From contig CM040093.1 of assembly GCA_022496805.1 (NCBI GenBank), forward strand, positions 11,808,713-11,872,712: a stretch of 64,000 bases of DNA, written 5' to 3'. The stretch's first letter is position 1. Each line of letters begins with the position of its first letter. This stretch comes from Pohlia nutans (lineage: Eukaryota > Streptophyta > Bryopsida > Bryales > Mniaceae). Under the pieces are notes generated by a model that was given only the letters and a program-made list of their open reading frames with translations, did not search any database and had not been told where the DNA came from. Of this stretch, positions 23,847 through 35,884 are shown in pieces. The position numbers and the translations under genes are program-made.

Positions 23847-26062
23847 ATGAACGGAAGCGAAGGTTCTAGCGCCCTCACTGGAGCGCAGCAGCACTTTGAG
23901 AAAACGACGACAATGAACTACGAGAGTATATACCCGGATGCACCGGTCGAGAGTTCTCCACGAGAGAATAGTAATAACAGTGGCACTACTCTGAAGGAGC
24001 ATGATTATATCGGCCTGTCCGAGGTTTCGTCTGCGAACAGCTCCAATGACAAGCAGCAGCAACCGGAGAAGAGCCTCAGGGAGTCGCTGGACCTTAACGA
24101 GAGTGCGACTGCGCTCTGTCTTGGTCTTAAGCCGACTGGGAAGTCGGATGATCAGGAGTCCATGACTTTTGGCAATGTGACAGACTCTTACCGGGTGGTC
24201 TTGGAACCAGCTGCGGATGGCAGCAAGTTGGACGGGCCTGTTGCACAAGACGTGAATGAGAATCCTGCCAAGAGGGCTGCATATCACCATCAGCAGCAGC
24301 AGGATGCAAGGGACCCCGTTGCAGAACCGGAGTTTGCTAAGAGTTTTCAGGGAGGGACACAGCGGAACAACGCCATCTTACAGGAGTTTCGTAAGGCTCA
24401 AGCCATGAAGGCGGCTCAACATGCTCCGCATGCCCAGGTGGTGAAGCCTGCTGCGAACGTGAGCCGGCCCATGCACCATAGACCACAAGAGTATGAAGCT
24501 GGCCAGAAAGGCAAATATCCCACTGGTATGCATGCATCTTATAACGCTTTTCCTGCTGTGAAGAACAATGGTGTGAAGCGGGGCTTCTCAGAAGCTGTTG
24601 GAATGAACCCCACTGGATTGTCCGGCCCCGGTGGGGTGGCTCGGGAAGGTCATGGGGATGTGAATCGTGGCGAGGGCATGTGCGGCAGTGAGCAACAAGA
24701 TGTGAAAGTCAAATCGCAGCAAGGAGGGAAGCCATGGATGGGTGCTCAGTCTTTTGTTAACAACAGTGCAGCATGGCAGAATCTGAGTCTGAACAAGGCC
24801 AATCCCTTCAGAAGGACTTTTCCGAACAAGAATGTGCAAGATGCTGGTGATTCATCAAACAAAGCTGCCAACGAAGCAAACAAGCATGGTTTGAATGAAG
24901 CAGTGGCACCTCCCAACGATCAACCACCATCTCCTGTGTAAGTCCCTTCTTGGATCTAATTATGTCTTTTGTGCTGCTTCACCAAAGGCTAAGGTGAAGG
25001 TTGCTATTTTATCCAATCCTAGTCTTATGGCCATTCTTGAAGTCCTTTCTCCTCATGGGTTGTCTTGAAGAGATTATGATTTTCTGATCGATGTATTGTT
25101 CACGCATGCAGACAGAATCAGACCGTGGGTTGGCCACCTGTGAGAAACTTCGTCAGGAACAACAATCCCGTGAGGCCAGCGCCTCCTCCTTCAGCTCCTG
25201 CAACAGCTTGTCCTTCTGCGCAAGGAAAGGGTGCTTCGACATCTACCAACACCAACTCCTTGTTTGTGAAAATATATATGGATGGCGTGCCCTTTGGTCG
25301 CAAAGTGGATCTGAGGTCGAATAACAGCTACGAGAAGCTGTATCTGACATTAGAAGAGATGTTCCAACAATTCATCAATGGTATGTACTACATATTTGGT
25401 AGTAACTTCAAACATTTCGTAACATCCCAAGTATGTGGCTGTTTTAACCTTTTCGATGATGTCACGGAAGCCACGCTGTATTGTTTCATATTGCATTGTG
25501 TTGACGTGTCTTCTGTTGCGGGTGGCGATTTATAGGACAATATGGTGCCAGCCGGACTTCAAGTAGCGCGGAGAGTCACTTCGTCTCAACCAACCGAAAG
25601 CTAAACTTTTTGGATGGATCTGAGTATGTTCTCATTTATGAGGACCATGAAGGAGATTTTATGCTTGTTGGCGACGTCCCTTGGGAGTAAGTCCTGAACT
25701 AGTAGATGACATGTGTGCATATGCTTCATTTAAATTATTGCGTTCTCTATGCTTTTTTGACTTGTTTCCTTTGTTTCAACTCTTTTTTCAACTTGTGATT
25801 CACCTGTCGAATATGTTTTGCAGGTTGTTTATTAACGCTGTTAAGAGGCTCCGCATCATGAAGGGATCTGAGGAAGTAAATCTGGGTAATCTCTCAATTC
25901 CGGTCAGCTTATCTTGTGAAGCATATTCATGTAGTTCTTCTGAACTGTCGTGTTACCGAACAGGCAGGAATGAGTTGAGGCATTCTGATTTTGTCGTGTT
26001 TGTTTGCAGCCCCCAAGAACGCAGACCCTATGAAAACTCAAGCTGCAGTAGGGGGCCGATGA
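23847..26062 (+). CDS. Aux/IAA auxin-response repressor
   Basis: Five coding exons (23847-24937, 25112-25380, 25536-25686, 25824-25885, 26010-26062) join in frame to 541 residues, long for this family. An LxLxL repression motif (LCLGL, residues 90-94, domain I) follows an LDLNE element at 81-85. The degron VGWPPV is at 369-374 (domain II). The PB1 region (domains III/IV) runs from about 413 to 520, with the basic-face Lys417 in [17 protein letters not shown] and the acidic OPCA stretch [16 protein letters not shown] at 488-503. The protein should bind ARF transcription factors in the nucleus, recruit a co-repressor through LxLxL, and be degraded on auxin-dependent capture by TIR1/AFB. The 275 residues between domains I and II are low-complexity (HHQQQQ, Asn-rich). 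A later start, Met23, is possible. The C-terminal 21 residues after the PB1 are not conserved in my recollection. Confidence 0.95.
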
Positions 26063-27090
26063 AGTGACATGTGTCATGCGCGAACGTTTGAGAGGATTTG
26101 CACATCTCTGGGTGCTTCTGTCCTCCTTGCAGGCGAGCCATTAGCACCTTGCAGAGCATAAAACAACATTATGTTTGGTGCGCCATTTTTCGTCGTCTAG
26201 CACTTGTGGAGGAAGAAAGGCAAAGCAGACGCACTGGTCATTCTGTAGTGTGGGGTTACTTAATTACTCTGCTGGGTAACTGGCCTTTTTATCTTGCGGG
26301 TTTGATTCCTCTGGTCGGTATAACAAGGTCATAGTAAATAACAGGTGGAGGATGACTTTTACGTGTATTTTCTCTGCACAGGTACCCTGCAGTGCGGCAC
26401 GTACTGTATTTTGTTGTTACTCTTCTTGTGGTTATTTATTCCAACCTTCCTGCAATGCCCTTCGCATTGCTTCTTCAGTTTGCCGCTGGCCGCTTCTCTG
26501 TTTGGCTGCCTTTCTGATGTAGTGTAGCATTTTTTGGTGTTGTAACTAGCCTTGCTGCTCTATGGTTGTCTGGGAGACGAAATAGCTGTGGCAGGCTGAG
26601 TCTTTTAGGAACAACCTGAAGAAGCGTGCAATCGTCCAAGTTTATTAGGAGTATCAAACAATGGGGCACAACGCTGAACGGGACCAGCAATGGAAAAAAC
26701 TGTGGACTCGTAGAAGGATCAATGGGATGCATCCAGTACCCTGAAGAATGACCATGTGCTGTAGCAGCAGTCGCCTATCCACTTTAAAACGAGGACCATT
26801 CCTCCAGATCAACGTAGTGGTGGGCTACACCTTGTCGAATAGAGTGAATTCTGTGCCTGTAGCCAGAGACAAAGTCCATACTGCTTTTTGAGTCATTGGC
26901 TTTACCATGCACATGTCAAGGTGAATGCCTATTATATGGTCCAGACCTGGATGAGGCTATATATATATTTTTATATATATTGATATGTTATTTATCAATG
27001 TTTCCTATGTGTTAATTATTCTCTCACTCTTTTGTGTTTAAAGTATGCCAATTCCTGGCTACTTACTTTTTTTTTACCTGGACTGAATGC
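26063..27090. other. 3' flank of Aux/IAA gene
   Basis: Probable 3' untranslated region and terminator. The GC content stays above intergenic average until about 26900, then a TATATATATTTTTATATATA stretch follows near 26960. No further gene was found. Confidence 0.45.
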
Positions 27091-27206
27091 AGATTTTTGT
27101 TCTCCATTCACATGAACTGTTGTGCCGTTGATTTCTGTTGTCCATTCACATGAAATGCTGTGCTGTTAATTTCTGTTTTCCATTTACATGAAATGCTGTG
27201 CTATGA
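27091..27206. repeat. tandem repeat, three units of 38 bp
   Basis: Units starting at 27091, 27129 and 27167 share TTTCTGTT(G/T)TCCATTCACA and TGAAATGCTGTGCT with few changes. Confidence 0.75.
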
Positions 27207-28586
27207 TATCTGTAGACCCTAAATCTTTCCCTCTTGCCATCATCAGTTCACAATGTTAAGGCTGAAGGATTATCACTAACATCTAGACTTCCAACTTTAA
27301 GAAATGACTAACTTGCGGGGTTCCTATTGACAAGTAAACAGATTGAAGGACGAAATTTGGAGCATTCTGACAAGCACTGGAATCATGGTTAAGGAGTACT
27401 TGCAAAGCTAAGAGCATGTGCAAATTATGGGGTAAGACAACATGACGACTGTTTCATGCAACCAACTCAATGATTTTTTTAAAACTATTCAATAGTGTTT
27501 TTCTACTCGGAGCCCATTTCCTGGTTGAAAAAGCCTGAAAGGCTGGATAAGAGCCATTCCACCTAGGTCTGGAGGAGTCAGGGAAAAGGAAAAAAGAGGG
27601 GGCAAGGGTATCACAGGGCTCACAGCAGGCAGGAGGGGTGTGGCAGGTTTGGTTGTTGGTCAAAGGTCAAGCATAAAGATGAGGGGCTAAAGGCAGACCA
27701 AAAGCCACTATGTGGACAGGGTGGATGTGTCGCCCATGGTGGTCCCCTCCCCCCCCCCCCCCTTTTTTTTTTCTCTTTTTTTTCCTTCTTCTAGAGTTGG
27801 CACATGACATTATTTTGCGACATCGCACTTGTCCTCTCACAATCATATACATCTTCCGGGGCGAGAGACGGGTTACTCCCCCACTTCCGTCCGCAATCAT
27901 GAATCCAACATGCTCCGTCACATGGGTCGCAAGGGTTTCCTTATGGCTTCCAATAAAAGCACCCGGTTGGTGTTGCTGCTGATGATATTGGCTTGCTTTT
28001 TGTCGTCTGAGTCATGAGTGAGGAATTTTTATATTAAAGCTCCCCCCCTTTCCTTTCTGTCTTCCTTTCTTTGAGATCCTGAATTGGCTCCTTGCTTTTG
28101 CAGAAAAATTCATTCATGGCTATGTATGGTGACTCCCTGAATGGTTTTGGGTTTCTGTGCAATAAAGGGAATCTTTGTATCTTTTCAGTTTGAGTCTCTG
28201 GCTTGTACTCTAGCGAGGGTTGTAAATCATCAACATTAATTGCCTCTGCAATGAACTCCTTTTTGGTTCTTTAATTGGAAAGTTAATTACAGTATTTGCT
28301 TGCATTTTCTTTGTAACTAATTGGATTGGATTTATTGCACTTACAGATGAATCCAACAATTTACTCAGCTTTTTGTTCAGGGGAACAGTGAACACTAAGG
28401 TCTAAGGTATGGGCACTAATAATCGCAACTGAGCATAGTTATTAGACAAAATTTGATTTCTCAGGGTCCACTGAACAGAATTTCAACAGACTTTAGCATG
28501 CATTATTTGACTTCATATGAATAAATTATGAATTTTCAAAGTATTTTATATAGGCTCTCGTGTTCTAATTGTGTACATCTTGTATA
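27207..28586. other. intergenic with poly-C/poly-T tract
   Basis: A C-run followed by a T-run occupies 27746-27783 and is a likely sequencing or assembly weak point. The remaining sequence carries no supported gene. Confidence 0.4.
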
Positions 28587-28775
28587 ACTACACTACTTTT
28601 TGCTAACAGTGCGTGTGGTACTAATTCCAAAGACACGTTCTATTTTGCAAAATCATGAAATTGGCTAGTGGCTGAAATCTTCATTTCGCATTGATTTTAC
28701 ATTTTAGTGTCACCTTCATTAATTACCCTCTGTCACTATAAACCCACACGCACTATTAGCAAAAAATAGTGTAGT
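28587..28775. mobile_element. MITE with ACTACACTAC termini, copy 2
   Basis: Begins ACTACACTACTTTTTGCTAA, then CAGTGCGTGTGG, and ends CACACGCACTATTAGC then TAGTGTAGT: a clear terminal inverted repeat of about 35 bp. Inverted relative to 12120-12329. Confidence 0.75.
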
Positions 28776-30855
28776 ATTTGGTCTTTTGGATCCAAATGTA
28801 GGGATTGCTTTCGAGGCAAAGGCGATTATGAATGTACATACCTTAATATCTCTAAATTTTCAATTAAATAAAATGTAAAAAAATCAACACCTTAGGCATC
28901 CAACACTCTTTATACATTATGCACACTAAGCAACGCCTCAAAAAACAATCATGTCTATGTCAATTCTAACAATTTTTTTTATACCTTTACATTATATCTT
29001 GCATTTATAGTGGACTACCGAGAATGTAGATCAAAATGCATATAGAGGTATAGAAACATCTATAGCCTACCCTCTCTTTCTTTCTATATATGCCGTATGT
29101 GTCCTTGTATTTGTACAACATCCATATAATGTACATTCTGTACCTTGAATCTTTACGTGGAAGTCTTGGTCTTATTTTAGCAACGTTGGGTAGTATAGAG
29201 TGTGTTTTCAAGCTCTAACTATCATGTAGGCAACTATGTGGAACAGGAGCCGTTTTTTTTTATAAAAACATTGGCTATTGGGGATGAATTATACGTAATT
29301 GATATTTTAACCCCTAATTATTATTTTTTGTTTTTTTTAATTTATTTTTATTTGTTTTTTTTACTACACTACGTAGTTTTGGACACAATTGAAAATTTCT
29401 TCCAAATTATTTCCCCTTTCCGCAATTCCCGGGCCGCCTTTTCCGGCCACCCTTGAATGCAATTTTGGGGTCATAGTGTAAAATTATGCGTTAAGCTTTA
29501 GAGATTATCATAAAATTTTGAAGTTGCCGTAATAGAAATCAACCTCAAAAAGTTTTAATTTCATAGAATTTGTAAGATTGTGACGTTTGGATATGAAAGT
29601 TGTTTTTTTGGCAATTTTTAAAAAATAATTGTTTCCACTCAAAATTGCATTAAAAGTTAAATACTATTCCATTGCCTTACAAAATTAGGAAATCACTTAC
29701 ACATCAAGTTGACCATATATGGTTCAAATTTCATATTTAAATGAGTAAGTATGTATTAACTATGAAGGATTTAGTCAATAGGTGTCTTGATTCAAAACCT
29801 CAATTTTAGTGCACTTGCAATATTTTTGAAACTAAAATCCAAGACGTCATATTCAAATTCAAGTAATCACACAGAAGAGCCATCGTGTAAAACCATGTGA
29901 AAAAACACATTTTAAAAATAAGTGACTATATCCTACATTCTATGGATAAAACAAACTTATTTATTTTGGCACCCTATTGTTGGGCCCTTGAGCAACTTTG
30001 AGTTACATGGTTGCACATGCAAACTTTTCAATAAAAAGAATTAGTAATTGAGTTTACAACTCATTACATCAGAATTTTTTTCACAACTTCCATGTTGGAA
30101 TTGAAATTTGACAAATTTTATGTTTATAGCAAACTAATGAAAATCCCACTTATTTATAAAATATAAGGAGAAAATGTCTTTTTGCTACCCCTATGAGCTA
30201 CCCAAAACAACAATAACCAAAATTTAGTTCCAAAGAGTTTGAGGTTAAAAGGCCAATTTTGAAGAGAATATGATTATTCTATCATTCATTGCATGTTCAC
30301 AAAATTTTGAAGTTCACAATTATACACACTTGTAATAAGCAATGACTCTTTCTATATCCATCGTGAACACAAGTTTAGTAATACTCCAAATTAATAGTTG
30401 GTTCAACACTAATGTGTCAAATAATTATTATTTTTGGATTTTTTTCATTTCAACACTACAAATGTTTCGGCACTACAAATATTCCTTAAGATTACCTTTT
30501 TTCACCGCACTTTTTTCAAGATAACAATTATTTTTTTCGGAAAATAATTTCCAAAATTTTCAAACTTTCATTTATTAAATTAATTTGTGTCGGACCTGCT
30601 ATTAACCTATGGTAACAAACAACACATAATTTACTCACGTGTGCGGTCTTGGAAAGACAATAGTTGGCCTGATTCAATGTTGATTGAGGATCACATTGCA
30701 TGTGACAAATTTCAGTCCTTCAGTCTCTCCCCTACGTCACGGTCAGTTCCAATTCAAATAAATTAATGTTTGTTTTAAAAAAGTGCCATATGTCATTCTC
30801 TGATTGGTTTACAGTGACATGGACCCCAAAATCTGAAGAGAATATACAATTTCAA
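28776..30855. other. AT-rich intergenic, nothing recognised
   Basis: One lone TTAACCCCTAAT terminus is visible near 29309, but no matching right end. No gene is supported. Confidence 0.45.
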
Positions 30856-31133
30856 CCCCGACTCTAAATCCCCTCTGGACGTTAATGCAAGCACTATTCA
30901 CCCATGGGCCCCATTTTTTGAAATTTCCATTTTGGGCACCCTATGATCTTCTTTTGGCAATTTGTTTTTGCAAATTTGGAGCCTACGGCTCAAATTAGTC
31001 TAGGAGAACCCCCTCGGGAATTTAGAACCCTTGGAAGACGGGGTTATTTTTTAAGGTGGACCCCTACATGCACAAAATAGGGGTAGTTTTTGTCCTCTTG
31101 CATTAACATCGAGGGGGGAATTTAGAGTTGGGG
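30856..31133 (-). mobile_element. MULE-like MITE with perfect 9-bp target duplication
   Basis: Starts CCCCGACTCTAAATCCCC and ends AATTTAGAGTTGGGG. It is flanked by CAATTTCAA at 30847-30855 and 31134-31142. A 9-bp duplication is the signature of Mutator-like elements. Inverted relative to 11577-11845. Confidence 0.85.
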
Positions 31134-32779
31134 CAATTTCAACACCAGGCTGTCAAATCTAACCCTCACGTACAATACTCTATCTCATGGTCAATTTGAA
31201 TTCTTTTTAATTTTAAAAGTGCCACATGTCATCTCGTGATCTGTTTAGAGTGACGTAAACCTCTCAAAAATTGACATGGACATTCTATCTCAACACCATG
31301 GTGTCGAATCTGATCCTCTCGTACGGTAGTAGTCTCAACCCTCACTAATTTTAGTACCATACCCAGTCGTTAGGGTCGATAAATCATGCCAATAATTAAA
31401 ATTTTAAACCAAATTTTGTGAATATTTTTTACCATTCATTTAAAAAAATTATAATTATGATTATAATTTTTTGTTTTTTGTTTTTTGTTTTTTTGAAGAA
31501 AGAAATTCTTAAAGATTTGGGCTTCTCTTTTTATAATTATTTTTTGCCAACCATGACAGCTGGGTACGGTATGCACATATTTTGACTGAACAACATATGA
31601 AAAAGAGATATATCCACTATGGCTTTCCTAACAAATCCTTCCAAGGATGCAGATTATTGTCGGTTTTTTGGCAGTTATACTGGTGTGTTTGCAACAATAT
31701 TATTTGTGCCAAATAAAATAAAATAAAAAAGGGAGGACATTTTTAATTTTTTAAATAGTAATAATAATATTATTACTGATATTTTTTTACGCAACCCAAA
31801 CCCCACCACGGGCGGTCCGTCATTGGTTTGTTCATCGCGCGTCAAGTGATATCATCATTGCGACGCTTTCAAGTGCTCTTGCATGATGTGAGCAGGTTGA
31901 ATGGGTCCGCATGAGGAGGGTGACATGGTGGAGCATATCATGTCTCTATTTCGGTGGACACAGGAAATATTCCGGGGACGTTATTCTGGCCATCTTACTA
32001 TGATGTCTGATCATTTTCGGGGCCACTGATGCCTGCCGGGGCCGGGGTAAAATGGTAAATGAAATCATTTCTATTTTGTGCCGCTTTCTTCTTTCTTTCT
32101 ATTTTTCTTTTGCTGCTTCTTCGCTTCAGTTGCCTTAGGGAGGTTTGGTGGCCGACCGTATTTGACCCCAATTCATCACGACGGTGATATGACGTGTACT
32201 TTGCTCTCCGTAACGACAGTAAGAAAAAGACAGCGATTGTCGAGATAATGAACACGTCACCGTAAGCGCGTCTTTGGTTTACCCCCTTTAGGCCCCAAGC
32301 TACAGTAATCTCGTCATACCTCTCATTTTATAATATATAATTGAATTTTCAACACTCTTCCCCACATATTAATAATTATATTTTATTTAACCCCGATTGG
32401 GTCTCGTGCATGGTCTTTTTTTTGGTTTTTTTAGAGCAAGTTTGCTACAAAAATTCATTGGGAGAATCACCATATGGGAACACAATGAGAAAAATGCCAC
32501 CCAGGTAGTGGCGTGCGTTGGTTGCACGCTAGGTTGGGACTTTGTGAGCCATACGTAGTGGATGAAAAGGCCAAGATATTGGATGAAAAAACACAATGTA
32601 TTCATGAAGGGTTTCGCGAAAGGTCAATATATTGGATGAAAAGGATAGGATGTATGAAAAAGCAGAGATTCATCGCCAAGTTCCTCAAATAAAAATAAAG
32701 GATTAAAAAAGCCACCTCATTTGCTTGCATGCCAACTTTATAGCCTAAAGTTAGATGACTTGTGAAAACCAAAAAAATA
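31134..32779. other. intergenic, nothing recognised
   Basis: Contains GTTTTTTGTTTTTTG runs near 31470 and a short GGATGAAAA-containing direct repeat near 32560-32640. The slightly GC-richer part at 31800-32280 has no frame with a recognisable domain. Confidence 0.4.
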
Positions 32780-32979
32780 ACTCTAATCTCGTGTTTTGAG
32801 TCAGTACTATGTGTACTTCCTTTGGTTCAATTTTTTTTTTTTTGGACCAACACATGCAATATTCTTCACTGGTTTTGTTTTGGTGCTAAAATTTGGTTTC
32901 ATCTAAAGTACATTTTTCACAATATGGTCAATTAAATTTGTCATTTTAAAACCATAAATCCTTGGTCCTTTAGGGATTA
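32780..32979 (+). mobile_element. 0.2-kb TTAA-family copy, degenerate
   Basis: Shares AACACATGCAATATTCTTCA, TTTTCACAATATGGTCAATT and the end CCTTGGTCCTTTAGGGATTA with 35649-35884 (opposite strand) and 62096-62307. Confidence 0.6.
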
Positions 32980-33831
32980 TTTTAAAATAATTATAGATTT
33001 GAAAATTTATATGATTTTTTAATATTTCCTTTTTTTCATAAAATCATAGTAATTACAAGAGCTTTAAGTTGTGTGGAAGATTTCCAAAAATAAAAAATAG
33101 TAGTGGTGGAGATGGAATACTTCTTGAGCTTATTTACCGAAACTCAATAGAATAACATGATTGTTTTTGTTGTTGTTTATGGTTTTGGGTTTTGAAGGAT
33201 TACGATTTAAATTTCATTTTTAAGGAATTCAAACTAAACAAGAAAGTAGACTATTGAGTCTACATTTTCTTGGTTGGATTTGTTTGCATTTGGAATCAAA
33301 AATTTGGTGAAAGTTAATGTTTGACCAAAAAGTGGTTACTGGCACCTAAAAAGTTAAATGACAAAATAAAAAGAATATGAAAGGAATAATAATGTTTGCT
33401 ACAAATGTGAATTGAGTTTTTCATTGTATTTTAAATGTGTGTATAGAAAAAATTATGGTGGATATAAATTATACTTCCAATCTTCTAAAGATCAAAATGT
33501 TTTAACCGCTAACTGTTAAAAATTCTTGGTCACCCTAAATTATTGGAGAAAAAAATTAATTCAAACACTTACCATACCTACATAGCAAGTTTGAACAAGT
33601 TGTACCATATAATTTAATTATTTTGGTGCCACGTAGACTATTTTGTGAGTTATAGCCAATATCTATGTAACACATGGATAAAATGAATTATGTCAAACTA
33701 AAAAATGAATTATTTTTGTGCAAACCTGCTATGTGGTACAATACACAGTTTCAATTCTATTAACCTAAGTACAATTGACAATTTTGGTAATTTTTTTTTT
33801 TAGCAACAGACCCTATATCTTACTTTTCCGT
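32980..33831. other. AT-rich intergenic, nothing recognised
   Basis: No exon, repeat boundary or RNA gene could be supported. Confidence 0.5.
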
Positions 33832-34422
33832 TTAACCCCTAAATGCCTAGAGCCCTCTCCAAATTCGGCAATTTTGCAGAGATGCATTATAAAATGCAAC
33901 TAAGAGGGATATTTTGAACTTGTTGTATGAATCAAAGCTGTACATTTTGAATTTTAGATTCTATCCATACGGTTAGATCTGCGATTTCTATCACCAATAC
34001 TTTTGTATAAAATTTGAAAACCAAAATTGGAAATTCTTTTGTATGTTGATTACAAATAATATATTGACAATTTGTACATGAAATTTGTTGCAATTGGTTG
34101 AAATGTAATACTCTAAGTGTAGTGATTTTTGGAGATTTTTTGGTTGCTTAATTTTATGAGTTGACTTTTTTAAGAGCACTTTTACACTGAAATCTTCAAC
34201 ATTTTAAGAGAATCACTACGACATGAAACGAGGCATAAAAATTTCACAAATCGGATCACCTTTCTAATCCCCTTTCTAATCGGATCACACATTCATGAAG
34301 CTAACTTCCCATAAAATCTATAGTAAAAAACCCACACTACAAAAAGTGCCAAACGGATGAGAAAACATGGATAAAATCTGTACATCGTCCAAAAAAAGAA
34401 CACTCAAGCAGTTAAGGGTTAA
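33832..34422 (+). mobile_element. TTAA-flanked element, 0.6-kb family, copy 2
   Basis: Starts TTAACCCCTAAATGCC and ends GCAGTTAAGGGTTAA, with TTAA at both ends and no longer flanking repeat. It is the most intact member of the family also present at 7148, 54488 and 59815. Confidence 0.8.
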
Positions 34423-34589
34423 AAGCAATATTTTAAAATATTTTAAAATGTTTGGAAAAGCACCCAAAAAAAATGTTCCATTGCAATTATGACTAGACTT
34501 CCACCACCTTTAGGGTTCAATCAACAACATCATCAAGTAGCAATAGATGCCATTAGACCATTCATAAATTAACAACCATCATTAGTTGT

Positions 34590-34688
34590 GGTGACATGAA
34601 ATCTGGTCCCATCTCAATAATACTTTTCACAATATGATCAATTGAATTTGTCATTTAAAAGCTGAATCCTTGGTCCTTAAAGGATTAA
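34590..34688 (+). mobile_element. 0.2-kb TTAA-family fragment
   Basis: Only the right half remains: ATCTGGTCCCATCTCAATAA, CACAATATGATCAATTGAAT and the end CCTTGGTCCTTAAAGGATTAA. Confidence 0.55.
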
Positions 34689-35056
34689 CATCTATACATG
34701 TGAATTGTTCAAGCCCCAATTTTAGGGTTATTGTAGATGGAGAGTAGGGTCAACAAATAAAACCTCTAAAACTATATGTCAATTTTTTTGAAACATTATT
34801 TTTGGTATGATGAAAAAGAGAATATTGAAGAATATTCACAAATATTCCTTGTCTTGAACTAAATTTTTGGAAAAAATTACACGGTTGGTACAAATGTGTC
34901 GATCTTGCCCCCCCCCCACCTAAAGTAATGTGACATATGTTCCCTCTTGTTACTTATTTGAAACGACTTGCCAATCATAGTTTCATTCACCTAATAACAT
35001 GTCCAATTGTTACAATGTTGTAAAATTTGTGAACGTGTCCCATACTTATAATAAAG
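34689..35056. other. intergenic, nothing recognised
   Basis: Short spacer with a C-run near 34909-34918. No gene or element end is supported. Confidence 0.45.
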
Positions 35057-35193
35057 CACTAGTAAAAAAGCCGTACTCGAGCACCAAGGAATAGCGTTAG
35101 AGCATGGTCTCCAAGGCCCATATTGGCACTAGTTTGGGAACCATGCTCTAACATTATTCCTTGGTGCCAAAAGACCATTCCTTTCTTCTAGTG
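35057..35193. mobile_element. CACTA-like miniature element with long hairpin
   Basis: The ends read CACTAGTAAAAAA and TTCTTCTAGTG, the terminus of CACTA (CMC) transposons. Inside, GCACCAAGGAATAGCGTTAG pairs with CTAACATTATTCCTTGGTGC as part of a 28-bp stem with two mismatches. Flanking 3-mers (AAG/AAA) are only a partial match to a 3-bp duplication. Confidence 0.65.
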
Positions 35194-35342
35194 AAAATCC
35201 GTTTCATTTTGCAACAATGCTACTAGGGTCCATTCTCATCTTGAGCAATGTTTCCCTTTGCATTCAAAATTGAAGTTCAAGCCTAAAACAAAAGAGCAAA
35301 AAGAAAATGTGAAGGATTTAAAAGAAACCTGAAACACCTTTC

Positions 35343-35464
35343 AGATAGATAGATAGAAACTCTGGTTTTCAATTGACGCCGGCATGAATGAAGTGTTTGT
35401 TCGTAATGACAATCAACCAGTGCCCACCGAACAAAGGGCCATTGGTGCAAAACTACTCTCCCCT
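35343..35464 (-). mobile_element. short non-LTR retroposon copy, longest
   Basis: On the minus strand it runs GGGGAGAGTAGTTTTGCACC, AATGGCCCTTTGTTCGGTGG, CATTACGAACAAACACTTCA, then a TCTATCTATCTATCT tail. 13-bp flanks at 35330-35342 and 35465-35477 match at 12 of 13 positions. Confidence 0.75.
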
Positions 35465-35648
35465 TGAAACACTTTTCACTACAAGCCTTTATTTTAAAGT
35501 TGAATGAGTAAACGGAACCCCAATGCAAGATGAGCCATTTTCTGCCTTACCATCATTACTAAATGAAGATCTTTGTACCTTGTTTCCACCATAGATGCAT
35601 ATTATAGTGAAGAACATCAATGCAAACCAAATTTGGTAAATTTCACTC

Positions 35649-35884
35649 TTACCCCTAAAGGACCAAGGATTCACAGTTTTAAGATGACATTCAATTGATC
35701 ATATTGTGAAAAATATGATTCAGATGAAACCAAATTTTATATCACTGGAATCAACGAAGAACATTGCATGTGTTGGTCAAACAACAACTAAATTTGAACA
35801 AAACGAAGTCCACATAGGACCCACTCAAAACTGCTAAAAAAAACATGAGGCCCAATTTGGGCTTCTTGGTCCTTTAGGGGTTAA
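35649..35884 (-). mobile_element. 0.2-kb TTAA-family copy, near-intact
   Basis: Starts TTACCCCTAAAGGACCAAGG and ends CTTGGTCCTTTAGGGGTTAA: a near-perfect terminal inverted repeat, with the left TTAA degraded to TTAC. Non-coding, 236 bp. Confidence 0.75.

Noticed and set aside
27667..27982. frames across the C/T tract
   Set aside because: Created by homopolymers (poly-Pro/Phe and poly-Gly/Lys translations).
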